A stretch of DNA of 33,185 bases. It comes from Acidimicrobiales bacterium. Lineage in GTDB: Bacteria; Actinomycetota; Acidimicrobiia; Acidimicrobiales; Iamiaceae. This document shows positions 17,240-26,117 of the stretch, piece after piece (position 1 is the stretch's first letter; every line of letters starts with the position of its first letter). Location of the stretch: positions 1-33,185 of the forward strand of contig JAGQSO010000020.1 in assembly GCA_020439505.1 (NCBI GenBank). The letters run 5' to 3'. The position numbers and the translations under genes are program-made. The notes below the pieces were generated by a model that was not told where the DNA came from, made no database searches, and was given only the letters and a program-made list of their open reading frames with translations.

Positions 17240-18037
17240 TCAGGTACCGGTGAAGTTCGGCTTGCGCTTCTCCTTGAAGGCGCGGGGGCCTTCCTTGGCG
17301 TCGTTGGTGTTGAAGATGATCGGCTCACCGATCTCCAACTCCCGGGCCAAGCCGTCGGCCTCGGTCATGCCGGCGGTCTCCCGCATGGACCGGAGCACCG
17401 CCGCCACCGCCAGGGGGCCGTTCTCGGCGATCTGATCGGCGATTTCACGAGCCTTGGTCAGGGCCTGACCGTCGGGTACCACGTGTCCGATGAGGCCGAT
17501 CTCCTTGGCCTCGGCCGCGCCGATCAGCCGGCCGGTCAACAAGAGGTCGGCGGCCATGGTGAAGCCGATCTGGCGCTGGAGGCGCACCGTCGACCCGCCG
17601 AGGGGGAACAAGCCTCGACGCACCTCGGCCACCCCGAGTTGGGCCGACTCTCCCGCCACCCGGATCTCGGTGGCCTGGAGGATCTCGGTACCACCAGCGA
17701 CGCAGTAGCCCTCGACCGCGGCGATGAGCGGCTTCGAGGGACGGAAGTGGCGCAGCAACGCCTTCCAGTGAAGGTCGGGATCTTCGGCCATGCGGGCCGC
17801 CTCCTCCTCGGAGAAACCGGTGGCCAGCGCCTTGAGGTCCATCCCCGAGCAGAAGTCTCCGCCTGCCCCGGTGAGGATGCCCACCCGCAGTTCGGGATCC
17901 TCGTCGAGCAGCTTCCAGGCGTCGGCCGCCCCGATCAGCATGGTCGGGCTGAAGGCGTTCTTGGCCGCCGGGCGGTTGAGGGTGACGGTCAGGACGTGGC
18001 CGTCGCGTTCGACGAGGATGTGCGGTTCTTCGGACAT
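17240..18037 (-). CDS. echA19: EchA19-like steroid enoyl-CoA hydratase
   Basis: This 265-residue crotonase-fold enzyme starts at ATG 18037. The open frame continues far upstream, but that part overlaps the next gene and the operator. Both catalytic glutamates of hydratases are in place: E118 in AGGTEIL and E138 in LGVAEVRRG. The oxyanion-hole strand reads FCSGMDLKA. The segments GLIGHVVPDGQALTKA and DAKEGPRAFKEKRKPNF match, from memory, M. tuberculosis EchA19, which hydrates the C24-position enoyl-CoA of the cholesterol side chain. The protein would act right after the ChsE4-ChsE5 dehydrogenase. A KstR-type box lies 10 bp before the start. GGGAG directly abuts the ATG, too close for a normal ribosome site, so a leaderless or very short-leader transcript is likely. 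Confidence 0.9.
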   Translation of the reverse strand: MSEEPHILVERDGHVLTVTLNRPAAKNAFSPTMLIGAADAWKLLDEDPELRVGILTGAGGDFCSGMDLKALATGFSEEEAARMAEDPDLHWKALLRHFRPSKPLIAAVEGYCVAGGTEILQATEIRVAGESAQLGVAEVRRGLFPLGGSTVRLQRQIGFTMAADLLLTGRLIGAAEAKEIGLIGHVVPDGQALTKAREIADQIAENGPLAVAAVLRSMRETAGMTEADGLARELEIGEPIIFNTNDAKEGPRAFKEKRKPNFTGT

Positions 18038-18047
18038 CTCCCGAGAA

Positions 18048-18061
18048 TAGAACACGTTCCA
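18048..18061. promoter_or_regulatory. KstR-type operator (TAGAACACGTTCCA)
   Basis: It has the same 14 bases as the box at 3930, placed 10 bp upstream of the echA19-like ATG on the minus strand. Confidence 0.85.
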
Positions 18062-18082
18062 ATCTGCCCTGCTGGTCAGACC

Positions 18083-18097
18083 CGCCGACGATCGGCG
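18083..18097. terminator. Small hairpin after the ABC importer operon
   Basis: CGCCGA and TCGGCG pair around a CGA loop, 65 bp past the last gene of the importer operon. The stem is short and has no T run. Confidence 0.35.
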
Positions 18098-18162
18098 ACG
18101 TGGACATGCTCTATCGATCGGGACCCCGGCGAGGAGTCGAGGGCAACGATTAGGTCTCGGCC

Positions 18163-18609
18163 CTACCGACCGAGGCGGCTCTCCCGGATGGCCGTCTCGA
18201 TCCCGTCGAGGGCGGCCAGCACCCGTTCGTTCTGGGTCTGCTGCTCCACTATCACCCGGGCCAGCCAGAACCGGAACAGCCGGGTGAGCGAATAACGCAG
18301 GAACAGCCCGACCCCCACGAGCAGGAGCCCCAGGCCCACCAGACCGCCGGAGATCAACATCGGGATCTGGTCGGCCACATACGGAGTGTCCGACGCCGAC
18401 CACCAGGCAGCGAGCATGAGGACGAGGCCGATCACGGGCAGGGCGACGCCCGACTTCAACAGGATCGTCTCGGCCTCGGCCAGTGGCTCGGGGACGGTGA
18501 GCGACTGCACACCGATCTCCAACCGCTGGGCGGCGGTGGCGGGGGCGGCGCTCCCGGCCCCAGCGCGGGGCTCCGCAGCGGCGTCGTCGGCGGTGTTGGT
18601 GTTGGTCAT
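18163..18609 (-). CDS. Small two-helix membrane protein linked to the ABC importer
   Basis: This 148-residue protein has an Ala-rich polar N terminus (1-45), two hydrophobic helices (about 53-68 and 84-104, the first around GVALPVIGLVLMLAAWW) and a basic, polar C-terminal helix (LFRFWLARVIVEQQTQNERVLAALDG) that may form a coiled coil. I do not recognise the family. Its ATG overlaps the LivF-like stop by 4 bp, so it is translated together with the importer and may be an accessory of it. Confidence 0.7.
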   Translation of the reverse strand: MTNTNTADDAAAEPRAGAGSAAPATAAQRLEIGVQSLTVPEPLAEAETILLKSGVALPVIGLVLMLAAWWSASDTPYVADQIPMLISGGLVGLGLLLVGVGLFLRYSLTRLFRFWLARVIVEQQTQNERVLAALDGIETAIRESRLGR

Positions 18610-19370
18610 TGTTTGGCTCCGAGGTACGCGGCCGACAGTTCGGCCTCGAGGTCTGCTGGGGATCCGGATGAGATGACGTGGCCGTGCTGCATGATCACGG
18701 CCCGGTCGGCCACACCGAGCACGGTACGGGCGAACTGCTCCACCACCAGGATCGACACGCCGTCACGGGCGATCCCGGCGACGATCTCATAGAGCTCGGC
18801 CACGATGAGGGGGGCCAATCCCATTGAGAGCTCGTCGATGATGAGGAGGGCGGGGTCGGTGGCGAGGCCGCGGGCCATCGCCAACATCTGCTGCTCACCG
18901 CCCGACATGGTTCCGGCGAGTTGGTCGATGCGCTCGCCCAGGCGGGGGAAGCGGGCTACGGCCCGTTCCACCACCACCTCCTCGGGTGTTCCCGAGTAGG
19001 TGGCCATCTTCAGGTTCTCGCGCACGGTCAGGTTGCGGAACACCCCGCGACCCTCGGGGATCGTGCAGAGGCCGATGCGCGCCAGCTGGTCGGGCTTAAC
19101 CCCGTTCACGTGACGGCCCGCGACGTGAACACACCCCGACGCAGCCTGGTGCTGGCCCGTAGCTACCTTCAAGGTGGTGGTCTTGCCGGCCCCGTTGGGG
19201 CCCAGCAGGGCGACGACCTCACCGCGGGGCACCACTAGGTCCACCCCGTGCAGCACCTGGATGCGCCCGTAGCCCGCCGTCACCCCCCGAAGTTCCAGTA
19301 GTGGAGTGTCCGCCGGCTGCTCCGCTTCGGGAGTCTCGACGACAGTCCGGCGACTCGTTCCCACGATCAT
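18606..19370 (-). CDS. livF: LivF-type ABC transporter ATPase
   Basis: This 254-residue ATPase of the branched-chain-amino-acid (HAAT) importer family has Walker A GPNGAGKT at 57-64, the signature MSGGEQ at 155-160, and Walker B ending IIDE (177-180), followed by LSMGLAP, the usual LivF signature. The N-terminal 22 residues before the ATPase core are longer than usual and polar. It would pair with the LivG-like ATPase to drive import. Its start overlaps the LivG stop by 4 bp. The family carries amino acids, urea, short amides and various organic acids, so the name does not fix the substrate. Confidence 0.88.
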   Translation of the reverse strand: MIVGTSRRTVVETPEAEQPADTPLLELRGVTAGYGRIQVLHGVDLVVPRGEVVALLGPNGAGKTTTLKVATGQHQAASGCVHVAGRHVNGVKPDQLARIGLCTIPEGRGVFRNLTVRENLKMATYSGTPEEVVVERAVARFPRLGERIDQLAGTMSGGEQQMLAMARGLATDPALLIIDELSMGLAPLIVAELYEIVAGIARDGVSILVVEQFARTVLGVADRAVIMQHGHVISSGSPADLEAELSAAYLGAKQ

Positions 19371-20104
19371 CCCACCGCTCCCACGTCGGTTCCCTGGCCG
19401 AGATAGGCGTCGGCCACCTGGGCGTTGGACTGGATCTCCGCCGGGGTTCCGGCGGCCAACACCGACCCGAAGTTGAGCACCGTGATCGCGTCACACAACC
19501 GCATCACCAGCGGAACGTCGTGCTCCACGATCAGCACCGCCATGCCGGCTTGGGCCAGATCGACGAGGATGTCGGCAAAACGGTCGGTCTCATGGTCGTC
19601 GAGCCCCGACGCCGGTTCATCCAAGAGGATGACCTTGGGGCGGCCGGCCAGGGCCCGGGCCAGCTCCAACAACCGGGCGTTACCGGTGGAAAGCGAGTCG
19701 GCCCGCTGGGCGCTGAGGTGGGCCAGTCCGACCCGTTCCAACAGCGCGGACGCAACCTCTACCGGGCTGGCGCCCTCGTCGGGGACCAGCTCGGCGGCGA
19801 CGAGCACATTGTCGAGGACCGACAACGTGCCGAACAGCTCCAGCCGCTGGAAGGTCCTCGCCATACCGAGGCGGGCCCGACGATGGGCGGGAACCTCGGT
19901 GATGTCGTCGCCCCCCAGATACACCCGACCGGTGGTGGCCGGTTGCAGACCGGTCAACACGTTGAAGGTGGTGGTCTTACCCGCCCCGTTGGGCCCGATC
20001 AGCCCGGTGATCTGACCGGCCTCCACATCGAGGTCGACGTTGTCCACCGCCATGTGCCCGCCGAAGCGGACCGAGATCTCACGCGCTTCGAGGATCGGCA
20101 TCAC
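19367..20104 (-). CDS. livG: LivG-type ABC transporter ATPase
   Basis: This 245-residue protein has Walker [10 protein letters not shown] near residue 37, [10 protein letters not shown] in the Q-loop region, a modified signature [15 protein letters not shown] in place of LSGGQ, Walker [14 protein letters not shown], and the switch histidine in IVEHDVPLV. LivG-type proteins often carry such altered signatures. Two adjacent ATGs (20104, 20101) are possible starts. The gene overlaps the permease gene's end by about 25 bp, so the two are tightly coupled. Confidence 0.88.
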   Translation of the reverse strand: MMPILEAREISVRFGGHMAVDNVDLDVEAGQITGLIGPNGAGKTTTFNVLTGLQPATTGRVYLGGDDITEVPAHRRARLGMARTFQRLELFGTLSVLDNVLVAAELVPDEGASPVEVASALLERVGLAHLSAQRADSLSTGNARLLELARALAGRPKVILLDEPASGLDDHETDRFADILVDLAQAGMAVLIVEHDVPLVMRLCDAITVLNFGSVLAAGTPAEIQSNAQVADAYLGQGTDVGAVG

Positions 20105-22160
20105 ACCTCCCCCAGTTCAGGCCCAGCTCACCCTCCAACCCGGCCAACTGCTCCGCCGTGGCACCCCGGCCGATCGGGATCTCCTCGGGGAGCACCACGC
20201 TGCGGGGCGGCACCAACAGCGCCCGCATCCGGGCGGATAGAGCACCGGGGCCGACCGCTTGGCGGTCGTCGATGTCGAGAGTCCCGAGCCGTTTCTGGCG
20301 ACGTCGGGCCATCTCGGCGTTGACCTGGTCGGTGACCCGGGAAACCGCGCCGCCGGGGTTGGCGACCAGGGAGATCCCGGCCAGGCCCGGGGCGATGATC
20401 ATCAGGTTCTTGAGGATCGGATAGGTGTCGCCGATGATCGGGAACATCACGATCAACATGGCACCGACGAACACCCCCGACACCGAGGCGATCCCGCCCA
20501 CCACCGCCATCAGGATCGTCGGAAGGGCGGGAACTGCGCCCTCCAGCAGGGCGTACTGGCTGGGACCGGCCTGGGTGCGCCACTGGGCCAGGAGCACCCC
20601 GCCTACGCCGGCGATGACGGCCGAGAGCGCAAACGCCTGGACCTTCAACCGGGCCACGTCGAGTCCGATGGTGGCACTCCCTGCCGGGCTGTCCTTCATC
20701 GCCTGGAGACGGCGGCCGAAGGGCCCATGGCGCAACGCGGTCACCCCGACCCCGAATGCGCACAGCACGACCGCCATGAAGGTCAGGTAGGCGCCGTCAC
20801 CCCCCAACGACAGCCCCCCCACCGCGAAGCGGGGGAAGTTGGGGCTGGCCTGGAAGGACTCCACGTTGGTGTAGATGGCCTTCTCGCAGAACAGAGCGAA
20901 GGCCATGGTGGCCAGGGCCAGGTACAGGCCTCGCAGCTTGAGCGTGGGCAGCGCCACCAGGGCACCGACGACACCGCACACCGGGATCACCGCCAGCAGA
21001 CCCAGGGGGCTTCCACCCGGGGCGACCAGGTGCATGGTCAGGGCACCCATGCCGGCGAAGGCGAAGGGAGCCAACGAGATCTGGCCTGCGATACCGGTCA
21101 GGGGGACCAACGACAGGGCGATGATGGCGATAGCGACACCCGAACCCACCGCGTTGAAGACGTTGCCTTCCATCACCTGTGGGATCAGTACCGCCACCAA
21201 CACCACACCCACCGATGCCAGCAGCGCCTCCTTCATGGACGGGTTGGGCATGCGGGTACGGTCGGCGCGTCCGCCGAACAGTTCGGCCTTTTGCTGGGGG
21301 ACCACCAACAGCACCACGAACAGCATGATCACCGGGATGCTGTCGACGTTGATCCAGTCGGGCAGGTTGGAGTCGTAAAGGCGAACCGTCTCGCGGGCCA
21401 GTCCCAGGATCAGCGCGCCCAGGGCGGTCAGTGGAAGGCTCTTGAGTCGACCGACCATGGCCGCGGCATAGGCGTTGATGACCAGGAAGGTGAGCTGGAT
21501 CTGGTCGAGGCGAAGGATCGGCGCGACGAGGATGCCGGCCACACCGGCCAGAAGGCACCCGAGGGCCCAGGCGATGGTCGAGATCCGCTGGGGGTTGGAG
21601 CCGTTGAGCGCTGCGAGGTCACGGTCGTCGACCACGCCCCGCATGGCGACTCCAATGCGGGTTCCGTACAGCACCACCCGCAGGACCACGGCGACCACCA
21701 GGGCCACCGCGATGGTGATGATCTGGTGGTAGGTGACGGCGATGTCGGCCACGTGGATCGACCGGCCCCGGAAGAACTCGGGCAGCGAGGCGACCACCTC
21801 GTTGGGGGGCCAGATGATGGAAGCCAACTGGATCAGGGCCACCAGCAGGCCGATGGGCACCACCAGGCGAATGGTCGGCGGAGCTTCCGCCAACCCCCTC
21901 ATCAGAACCCGGTCGATGATCAAACCCATGAGCGGCGCGAAGACCACCAGGGTCAGGACCAGAGCGACGGGAACCGGAAGTCCCCAGGCATCGGGCGAGG
22001 ACAACTGCCAGTACACGTAGGCGCAGAACATGGCGATCGCGCCGTGGGCGAAGTTGAAGATGCCCGAAGTCGTGTAGGTCAACACCAGCCCGCTGGCCGC
22101 CACGGCGTAGATGGCCGCGGCGGTCAGGCCGAACACGACGATGGTCAGGAGGCTGTCCAT
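20079..22160 (-). CDS. Fused LivH-LivM permease of the branched-chain-amino-acid-type ABC importer
   Basis: This 693-residue protein joins the two permease subunits that are normally separate. Residues 1-286 form a LivH-like domain, with YTTSGIFNFAHGAIAM near 29-44, typical of LivH. A short basic linker lies at about 287-310 (PQQKAELFGGRADR). Residues about 311-625 form a LivM-like domain with TGIAGQISLAPFAFAGMGA. A soluble C-terminal extension of about 70 residues carries MARRRQKRLGTLDIDDRQA and further charged residues. Each half has about 8 membrane helices. Such fusions occur in actinobacteria. It lies 35 bp downstream of the binding-protein gene and overlaps the LivG start. Confidence 0.88.
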   Translation of the reverse strand: MDSLLTIVVFGLTAAAIYAVAASGLVLTYTTSGIFNFAHGAIAMFCAYVYWQLSSPDAWGLPVPVALVLTLVVFAPLMGLIIDRVLMRGLAEAPPTIRLVVPIGLLVALIQLASIIWPPNEVVASLPEFFRGRSIHVADIAVTYHQIITIAVALVVAVVLRVVLYGTRIGVAMRGVVDDRDLAALNGSNPQRISTIAWALGCLLAGVAGILVAPILRLDQIQLTFLVINAYAAAMVGRLKSLPLTALGALILGLARETVRLYDSNLPDWINVDSIPVIMLFVVLLVVPQQKAELFGGRADRTRMPNPSMKEALLASVGVVLVAVLIPQVMEGNVFNAVGSGVAIAIIALSLVPLTGIAGQISLAPFAFAGMGALTMHLVAPGGSPLGLLAVIPVCGVVGALVALPTLKLRGLYLALATMAFALFCEKAIYTNVESFQASPNFPRFAVGGLSLGGDGAYLTFMAVVLCAFGVGVTALRHGPFGRRLQAMKDSPAGSATIGLDVARLKVQAFALSAVIAGVGGVLLAQWRTQAGPSQYALLEGAVPALPTILMAVVGGIASVSGVFVGAMLIVMFPIIGDTYPILKNLMIIAPGLAGISLVANPGGAVSRVTDQVNAEMARRRQKRLGTLDIDDRQAVGPGALSARMRALLVPPRSVVLPEEIPIGRGATAEQLAGLEGELGLNWGRCDADPRSA

Positions 22161-22195
22161 ATCGGGCTAACGAGCCGGGGTCGAGGGTCCGGGGA

Positions 22196-23584
22196 TCACC
22201 ACTTGATGTCCGACCCGTTCAGCTCAGGGCTCTTGATCGGAACGACGTTCTTGGGATCACACGAGAAGGTTCCGGGCTTCTCGGGGAAGGCCCGGGTGAA
22301 CTTGCCGTCCTTGACCTGCACCAGGATGAAACAACCCGCCCGGTCGCGGGTACCCGGCTCGGTCGGATAGTGGAGTCCGCCACCGGTCCAGTCCTTCAGC
22401 TTCTTGATCTCGGCCACCAGGGTCTCCCGGGTCAGGTCCGAGCCGGCGTTGCGGGCCGCGGTGGCGAACATCAGAGCGGCTGAGAAGGACTGGACCCCGA
22501 GGGCCGTGGGCGCGGTCTTGGCGCCGGTGGCTTCGTAGATGTCCAGGTACTGGCGGACCGCGGGAACGTCGTCGGCTTCCTCGAACGGCACGGTGTTCAT
22601 CTCGACGTATAGCCCTTCGGCCCCCGGTTCGGTCAGCAGGGCGGGGTCGTAGTACTGGGTTCCGAACAGGACGGCATCGGGCTTGAGGCCCTGGGCGGCG
22701 ATATCACGGAGGAGCTTGGCGCCCTCACCGGTCTCGGACACCATGGTCACGAACTTCACCCCGGCCGCCTTCATCTCCCGGGCCTCGGCGGCGTAGGACT
22801 CCTGCATCAATCCGGTGTCTTGTTGCTGGATGAAGTCGTAACCGACCTGCTCCCAGGAGTCGACGATGCGAAGGGCCTGGGTCCATGCGGTCGGCACCTG
22901 GCTCGACGACACGATCGCCGTCTTCTTGACCGCGGCGGGGAACTCCCCCGCCAGATAGCGGGCAGGGCCGACCGAGTTGGTCTGAGACGGGTTGGGAACC
23001 GGCGTCCACACGTTGGGGGCGGTGGACTTCTTGGCATTAGCCGAATAGGCGGCGATGTCGGGAAGGCCGCACTCGACCGACGCCTCGGCGCCCAGATCGT
23101 CGAACACCGACCCAGACCCGACGATGGCGAACAGCCCGTCGTTGCAGGCCGCCTGCACGGCGGCGAGGGTGTTGGTGAGCTGCGAGTCGTAGGTGGACAG
23201 CTCGAGCGGTCGACCGTTGATCCCGCCGAGGTCGTTGCAGTACTTGACGAAGGCCTGCATCGACTCCTCGATGCTGGCGGTGGGCACCTTCACCGCCCCG
23301 GCGCGGTCCGACACCACACCGATCTTGATCGAGGTCTCGGTCACGCCGGTGTCGCTGGCGGTGGGCGTGAAATCGTCGGGAGCCGCCCCGCACGGCGCCT
23401 CGAGGGTCCCGAACATGGGGACCTGGGGTCCGCCGGGCTCACCACCGCCGGCCGCGGTGGTGGCGGTCGGTCCTCCGCCGCCAGTACCCGCTCCTGCCGC
23501 GAGCTGATCGTCACTCAGGCGGCTACCACAGCCCGCGGCCAGCAATGCCAGCGCGCAACCGACCGCAACGGTGCGTGTTCTCAT
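22196..23584 (-). CDS. LivK/Leu-Ile-Val-type substrate-binding lipoprotein
   Basis: This 462-residue protein starts at ATG 23584, after AGGGG at a good distance; a longer frame from 23626 would place that ribosome site inside the gene. The signal peptide ends in the lipobox LAAGC with C19, so it is anchored as a lipoprotein. A Gly/Thr-rich spacer follows, and then the type I periplasmic binding fold (IKIGVVSDRAGAVKVP, VKYCNDLGGINGRPL, FAIVGSGSVFDDLG). It feeds the fused permease downstream. The ligand is unknown. The setting between ChsE and EchA19-like genes suggests a steroid-derived acid or related compound, which is inference. Confidence 0.87.
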   Translation of the reverse strand: MRTRTVAVGCALALLAAGCGSRLSDDQLAAGAGTGGGGPTATTAAGGGEPGGPQVPMFGTLEAPCGAAPDDFTPTASDTGVTETSIKIGVVSDRAGAVKVPTASIEESMQAFVKYCNDLGGINGRPLELSTYDSQLTNTLAAVQAACNDGLFAIVGSGSVFDDLGAEASVECGLPDIAAYSANAKKSTAPNVWTPVPNPSQTNSVGPARYLAGEFPAAVKKTAIVSSSQVPTAWTQALRIVDSWEQVGYDFIQQQDTGLMQESYAAEAREMKAAGVKFVTMVSETGEGAKLLRDIAAQGLKPDAVLFGTQYYDPALLTEPGAEGLYVEMNTVPFEEADDVPAVRQYLDIYEATGAKTAPTALGVQSFSAALMFATAARNAGSDLTRETLVAEIKKLKDWTGGGLHYPTEPGTRDRAGCFILVQVKDGKFTRAFPEKPGTFSCDPKNVVPIKSPELNGSDIKW

Positions 23585-23640
23585 CGTCAATCCCCTGTTA
23601 CCTCGAACCGGTGAACCGTAGCGCACCAGAGGCGAAGGGC

Positions 23641-23655
23641 CTGACGCTACGTCAG
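23641..23655. promoter_or_regulatory. Palindrome CTGACG-CTA-CGTCAG upstream of the importer operon
   Basis: It has perfect 6-bp arms and a 3-bp spacer, 57 bp upstream of the binding-protein ATG. The 185-bp gap that holds it has no KstR-type box. It resembles the palindrome at 33167 in layout and may be an operator for another regulator. Confidence 0.45.
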
Positions 23656-23769
23656 GTTCATTGTGACAGAAGTCATCGCCAACCTACGGCCATCGACCGG
23701 CGACGGCTGACCACCGCCGCTGCCGACGACCCCAGCGGATCGGGTTGCTCGCGTCCGGCGGAGCCTGGG

Positions 23770-24894
23770 TCAGCTCGCCAGCAAGTTGCCGAGGCGCAGG
23801 AGGTGGGTGGTGGCACCACCGAGGCTGAGCTCGATGTGGCGCGCCCAGCGGAAGGTCCGGTGGACGGGGTAGTCGAGATCCACCCCGATTCCGCCGTGGA
23901 GGTGCTGAGCGGCGTGGGTCACCCGGTGGGCGCCGTCGCCGGCCCAGAACTTGGCGATGGCCAGCGCCTCGCCCGCCGGCAGGCCGGCATCGAGTCGCCA
24001 GGCTGCCTGGTGGGCGGTGAGGCGGATGGCCTCGGTGTCGATGTAGGCATCGGCAGCGCGGTGGGCCACGGCCTGGAAGGTGGCGATGGGCGAACCGAAC
24101 TGGCGGCGCTCACTGGTGTAGGTGGCGGTGATCCGCAGGGCCGCTTCGCACACCCCGGCCTGGGTGGCGCAGAGCGCCGCGGTCCCCCGCTCGGTGATCC
24201 AGTCCACGACCTCGGCACCGCCGTCGACTGCGCCGAGCACGTCGTCGGGCCCGACCGCCACACCGTCGAAGGTGAGGGTGGTGAGCGGTTCGAGGTTGAC
24301 CGAGGTGTTGCGCTCGGCCGACACCCCCGACGACGAGGGGTCCACCAAGAAGACCGTGGAGCTTCCTTCACCGGTGCGGGCGGGGACCAGCACCCGCTGG
24401 GAGAGGTGAGCCGAGGGGACCAGAACCTTGGTTCCACTGATGATCCAACCGTCGCCTTCGCCGGTGGCGGTGGTGGAAGGGACGGCGGGGGGCAGACCGT
24501 TGCCCCCTTCGGAAAGGGCCGCGGTCAGGACCACGTCACCGCTGACCACGCCGGGCAGCCAAGCCGCCCTCTGGGCTTCGGTTCCGAAGTGGGCCAACGG
24601 CAGCGCCCCGAGGGCGAGGGTGGCGTAGAGCGGTACCGGGGCGACGTTGCGGCCCACCTGTTCGAGGATCAGGGCGAGCTCGAACATCCCGAATCCGCCG
24701 CCGCCGTCGGCCTCGGGCAGACACAACCCGAGGAGGTCCGCCTTGGCCAGCTCGTTCCACAGCGCCCTGTCGAACCAGTCCCCGTCGGGGTCGGATTCGA
24801 CCTCGCGCACCCGCTCGGGGGTGGAGCGCTCCGAGAGGATCTGGGCGGCCAGGTCGCGGACCGCGCTCTGTTCGTCGGTGAGGGTGAAGTCCAT
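23770..24894 (-). CDS. chsE5: ChsE5/FadE27-like acyl-CoA dehydrogenase subunit
   Basis: This 374-residue protein has the ACAD fold, but the family's catalytic glutamate is not at the usual positions. The C terminus reads ARHIELSLGGATTHLLRLG, and the helix-G region has no Glu at the expected spacing. It resembles, from memory, FadE27 of M. tuberculosis (FDRELWRKLIDADIL compared with FDRALWNELAKADLL here; HVHGGVGVDTDHPVHRYF compared with HLHGGIGVDLDYPVHRTF). FadE27 joins FadE26 in the heterotetramer ChsE4-ChsE5, which dehydrogenates the C26 steroid acyl-CoA. In such complexes one subunit supplies the base and the other helps bind FAD. ATG 24894 lies 12 bp after the partner's stop, and the ribosome site AAGGAAG overlaps that stop codon. 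Confidence 0.87.
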   Translation of the reverse strand: MDFTLTDEQSAVRDLAAQILSERSTPERVREVESDPDGDWFDRALWNELAKADLLGLCLPEADGGGGFGMFELALILEQVGRNVAPVPLYATLALGALPLAHFGTEAQRAAWLPGVVSGDVVLTAALSEGGNGLPPAVPSTTATGEGDGWIISGTKVLVPSAHLSQRVLVPARTGEGSSTVFLVDPSSSGVSAERNTSVNLEPLTTLTFDGVAVGPDDVLGAVDGGAEVVDWITERGTAALCATQAGVCEAALRITATYTSERRQFGSPIATFQAVAHRAADAYIDTEAIRLTAHQAAWRLDAGLPAGEALAIAKFWAGDGAHRVTHAAQHLHGGIGVDLDYPVHRTFRWARHIELSLGGATTHLLRLGNLLAS

Positions 24895-24906
24895 CGGTCT
24901 GCTTCC

Positions 24907-26088
24907 TTACATCCGGGGCGTACGGGGCATGGCCAAGCCGAACATGGCGATCAGGTCACGCTGGATCTCGTTGACCCCACCGCCGAAGGTCAAGATGGTG
25001 CTGCCCTGGAACCCACGGTCGAGGCGTGAGGCCAACGCCGCGGCGGGCGAGCCGGTGGTGAGGGCCGACGACTGCCCGACGATCTCCATGAGGATCTGGT
25101 AGGCGTCGAGGAAGAACTCGGTTCCGAACACCTTGATGGAACTGGCGTCGGCGGGGTTCACGGACTCCCCCGCCGCTTCGGTCGCCGCTACCTTCCAGTT
25201 GAGGAGGGTGAGGTACTCGATGCCGGCCCGGACCCGGGCCAGACCGATCCGGACCCACTCCTGGTCGATGACCCTGCCGCCACCCGAGGCCGGGGTGGTG
25301 CGGGCCCACTCCAGCACGTCCTCGTAGTTGGCTTCGATCATGCCGGGCGGAGCGAGGCCCACCCGCTCGTAGTTGAGCTGGTTGACGATCAGGTTCCAGC
25401 CGCCGTTCAGCTCGCCGATGATGGCCGAGTCCGGTACCCGCACGTTGTCGTAGAAGGTGTTGAACGTCGAGGCGTTCACCATGGTGTGGATCTTGGAGTA
25501 GCTGTAGCCGGGGTCGGTGGTGGGCACGGCAAAGATCGTGATCCCCCGGTGCTTGGGGGCCTCGGGGTCGGTCCGCGCCGCCAGCCACACGTAGTCGGCG
25601 TAGCTGGCGAGGGAGGTGAAGATCTTTTGGCCGTTGATCACCCACTCGTCGCCGTCGCGCACCGCGGTGGTGGTGAGCGAGGCCAGGTCGGTGCCTGACT
25701 CCGGTTCGGTGTAGCCGATCGAGAAGTGCAGGTCACCGGCCAGGATCCGGGGCAGGAAGAAGTCCTTCTGCTCCTGGTTGCCGAACTGCATGATCGTCTG
25801 GCCGACGGTGTTGACCGATAGGAACGGGGTGGGGGCACCGGCCCGCCACGACTCGTTCATGAAGATGAACTGCTCGACGGGCCCAAATCCCCGCCCGCCG
25901 TAGGACTCGGGCCAGCCCACCCCGAGCCAACGGTCACGCCCCATCTGGCGGACCGCTTCGAGGCAGGCCGGATCGCCGGTCTCACCGGCGAAGGAGGCCG
26001 CGGTGACCTCGGGTGTCATGAGCTGGGCGAAGTACGAGCGGAGCTCCGCTTTGAGCTGCTCCTGCTCAGGGGTGAAGGCGATGTGCAC
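24907..26088 (-). CDS. chsE4: ChsE4/FadE26-like acyl-CoA dehydrogenase subunit
   Basis: This 393-residue protein resembles FadE26: FTPEQEQLKAELRSYFAQLM at the N terminus (MTPE follows), MGRDRWLGVGWPESYGG near 49-64, FLPRILAGDLHFSIGYTEP near 111-129, and WVINGQKIFTSLASYADYVW. The catalytic base is very likely E241 in NYERVGL, the position used by ChsE4. The end reads GGGVNEIQRDLIAMFGLAMPR. With the next gene it would form the alpha2beta2 enzyme that makes the first double bond in the sterol side chain. The GTG start at 26088 has AGGAG 5 bp upstream. A KstR-type box lies 29 bp before it. Confidence 0.88.
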   Translation of the reverse strand: MHIAFTPEQEQLKAELRSYFAQLMTPEVTAASFAGETGDPACLEAVRQMGRDRWLGVGWPESYGGRGFGPVEQFIFMNESWRAGAPTPFLSVNTVGQTIMQFGNQEQKDFFLPRILAGDLHFSIGYTEPESGTDLASLTTTAVRDGDEWVINGQKIFTSLASYADYVWLAARTDPEAPKHRGITIFAVPTTDPGYSYSKIHTMVNASTFNTFYDNVRVPDSAIIGELNGGWNLIVNQLNYERVGLAPPGMIEANYEDVLEWARTTPASGGGRVIDQEWVRIGLARVRAGIEYLTLLNWKVAATEAAGESVNPADASSIKVFGTEFFLDAYQILMEIVGQSSALTTGSPAAALASRLDRGFQGSTILTFGGGVNEIQRDLIAMFGLAMPRTPRM

Positions 26089-26117
26089 TGCTGCTCCTGG
26101 TGGCCCCGGCGAAAAAC

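Noticed and set aside
18038..18403. Longer start for the EchA19-like gene
   Set aside because: It would read through the operator and overlap the neighbouring gene. Similarity to EchA19 begins at MSEEPHILVER.
18163..23584. Firm assignment as a leucine/isoleucine/valine transporter
   Set aside because: The family has many substrates and no ligand-specific residue can be judged by eye.
23585..23640. Possible KstR box CGAACCGGTGAACC before the importer operon
   Set aside because: The second half reads GTG instead of GTT, and the outer bases do not fit the consensus.
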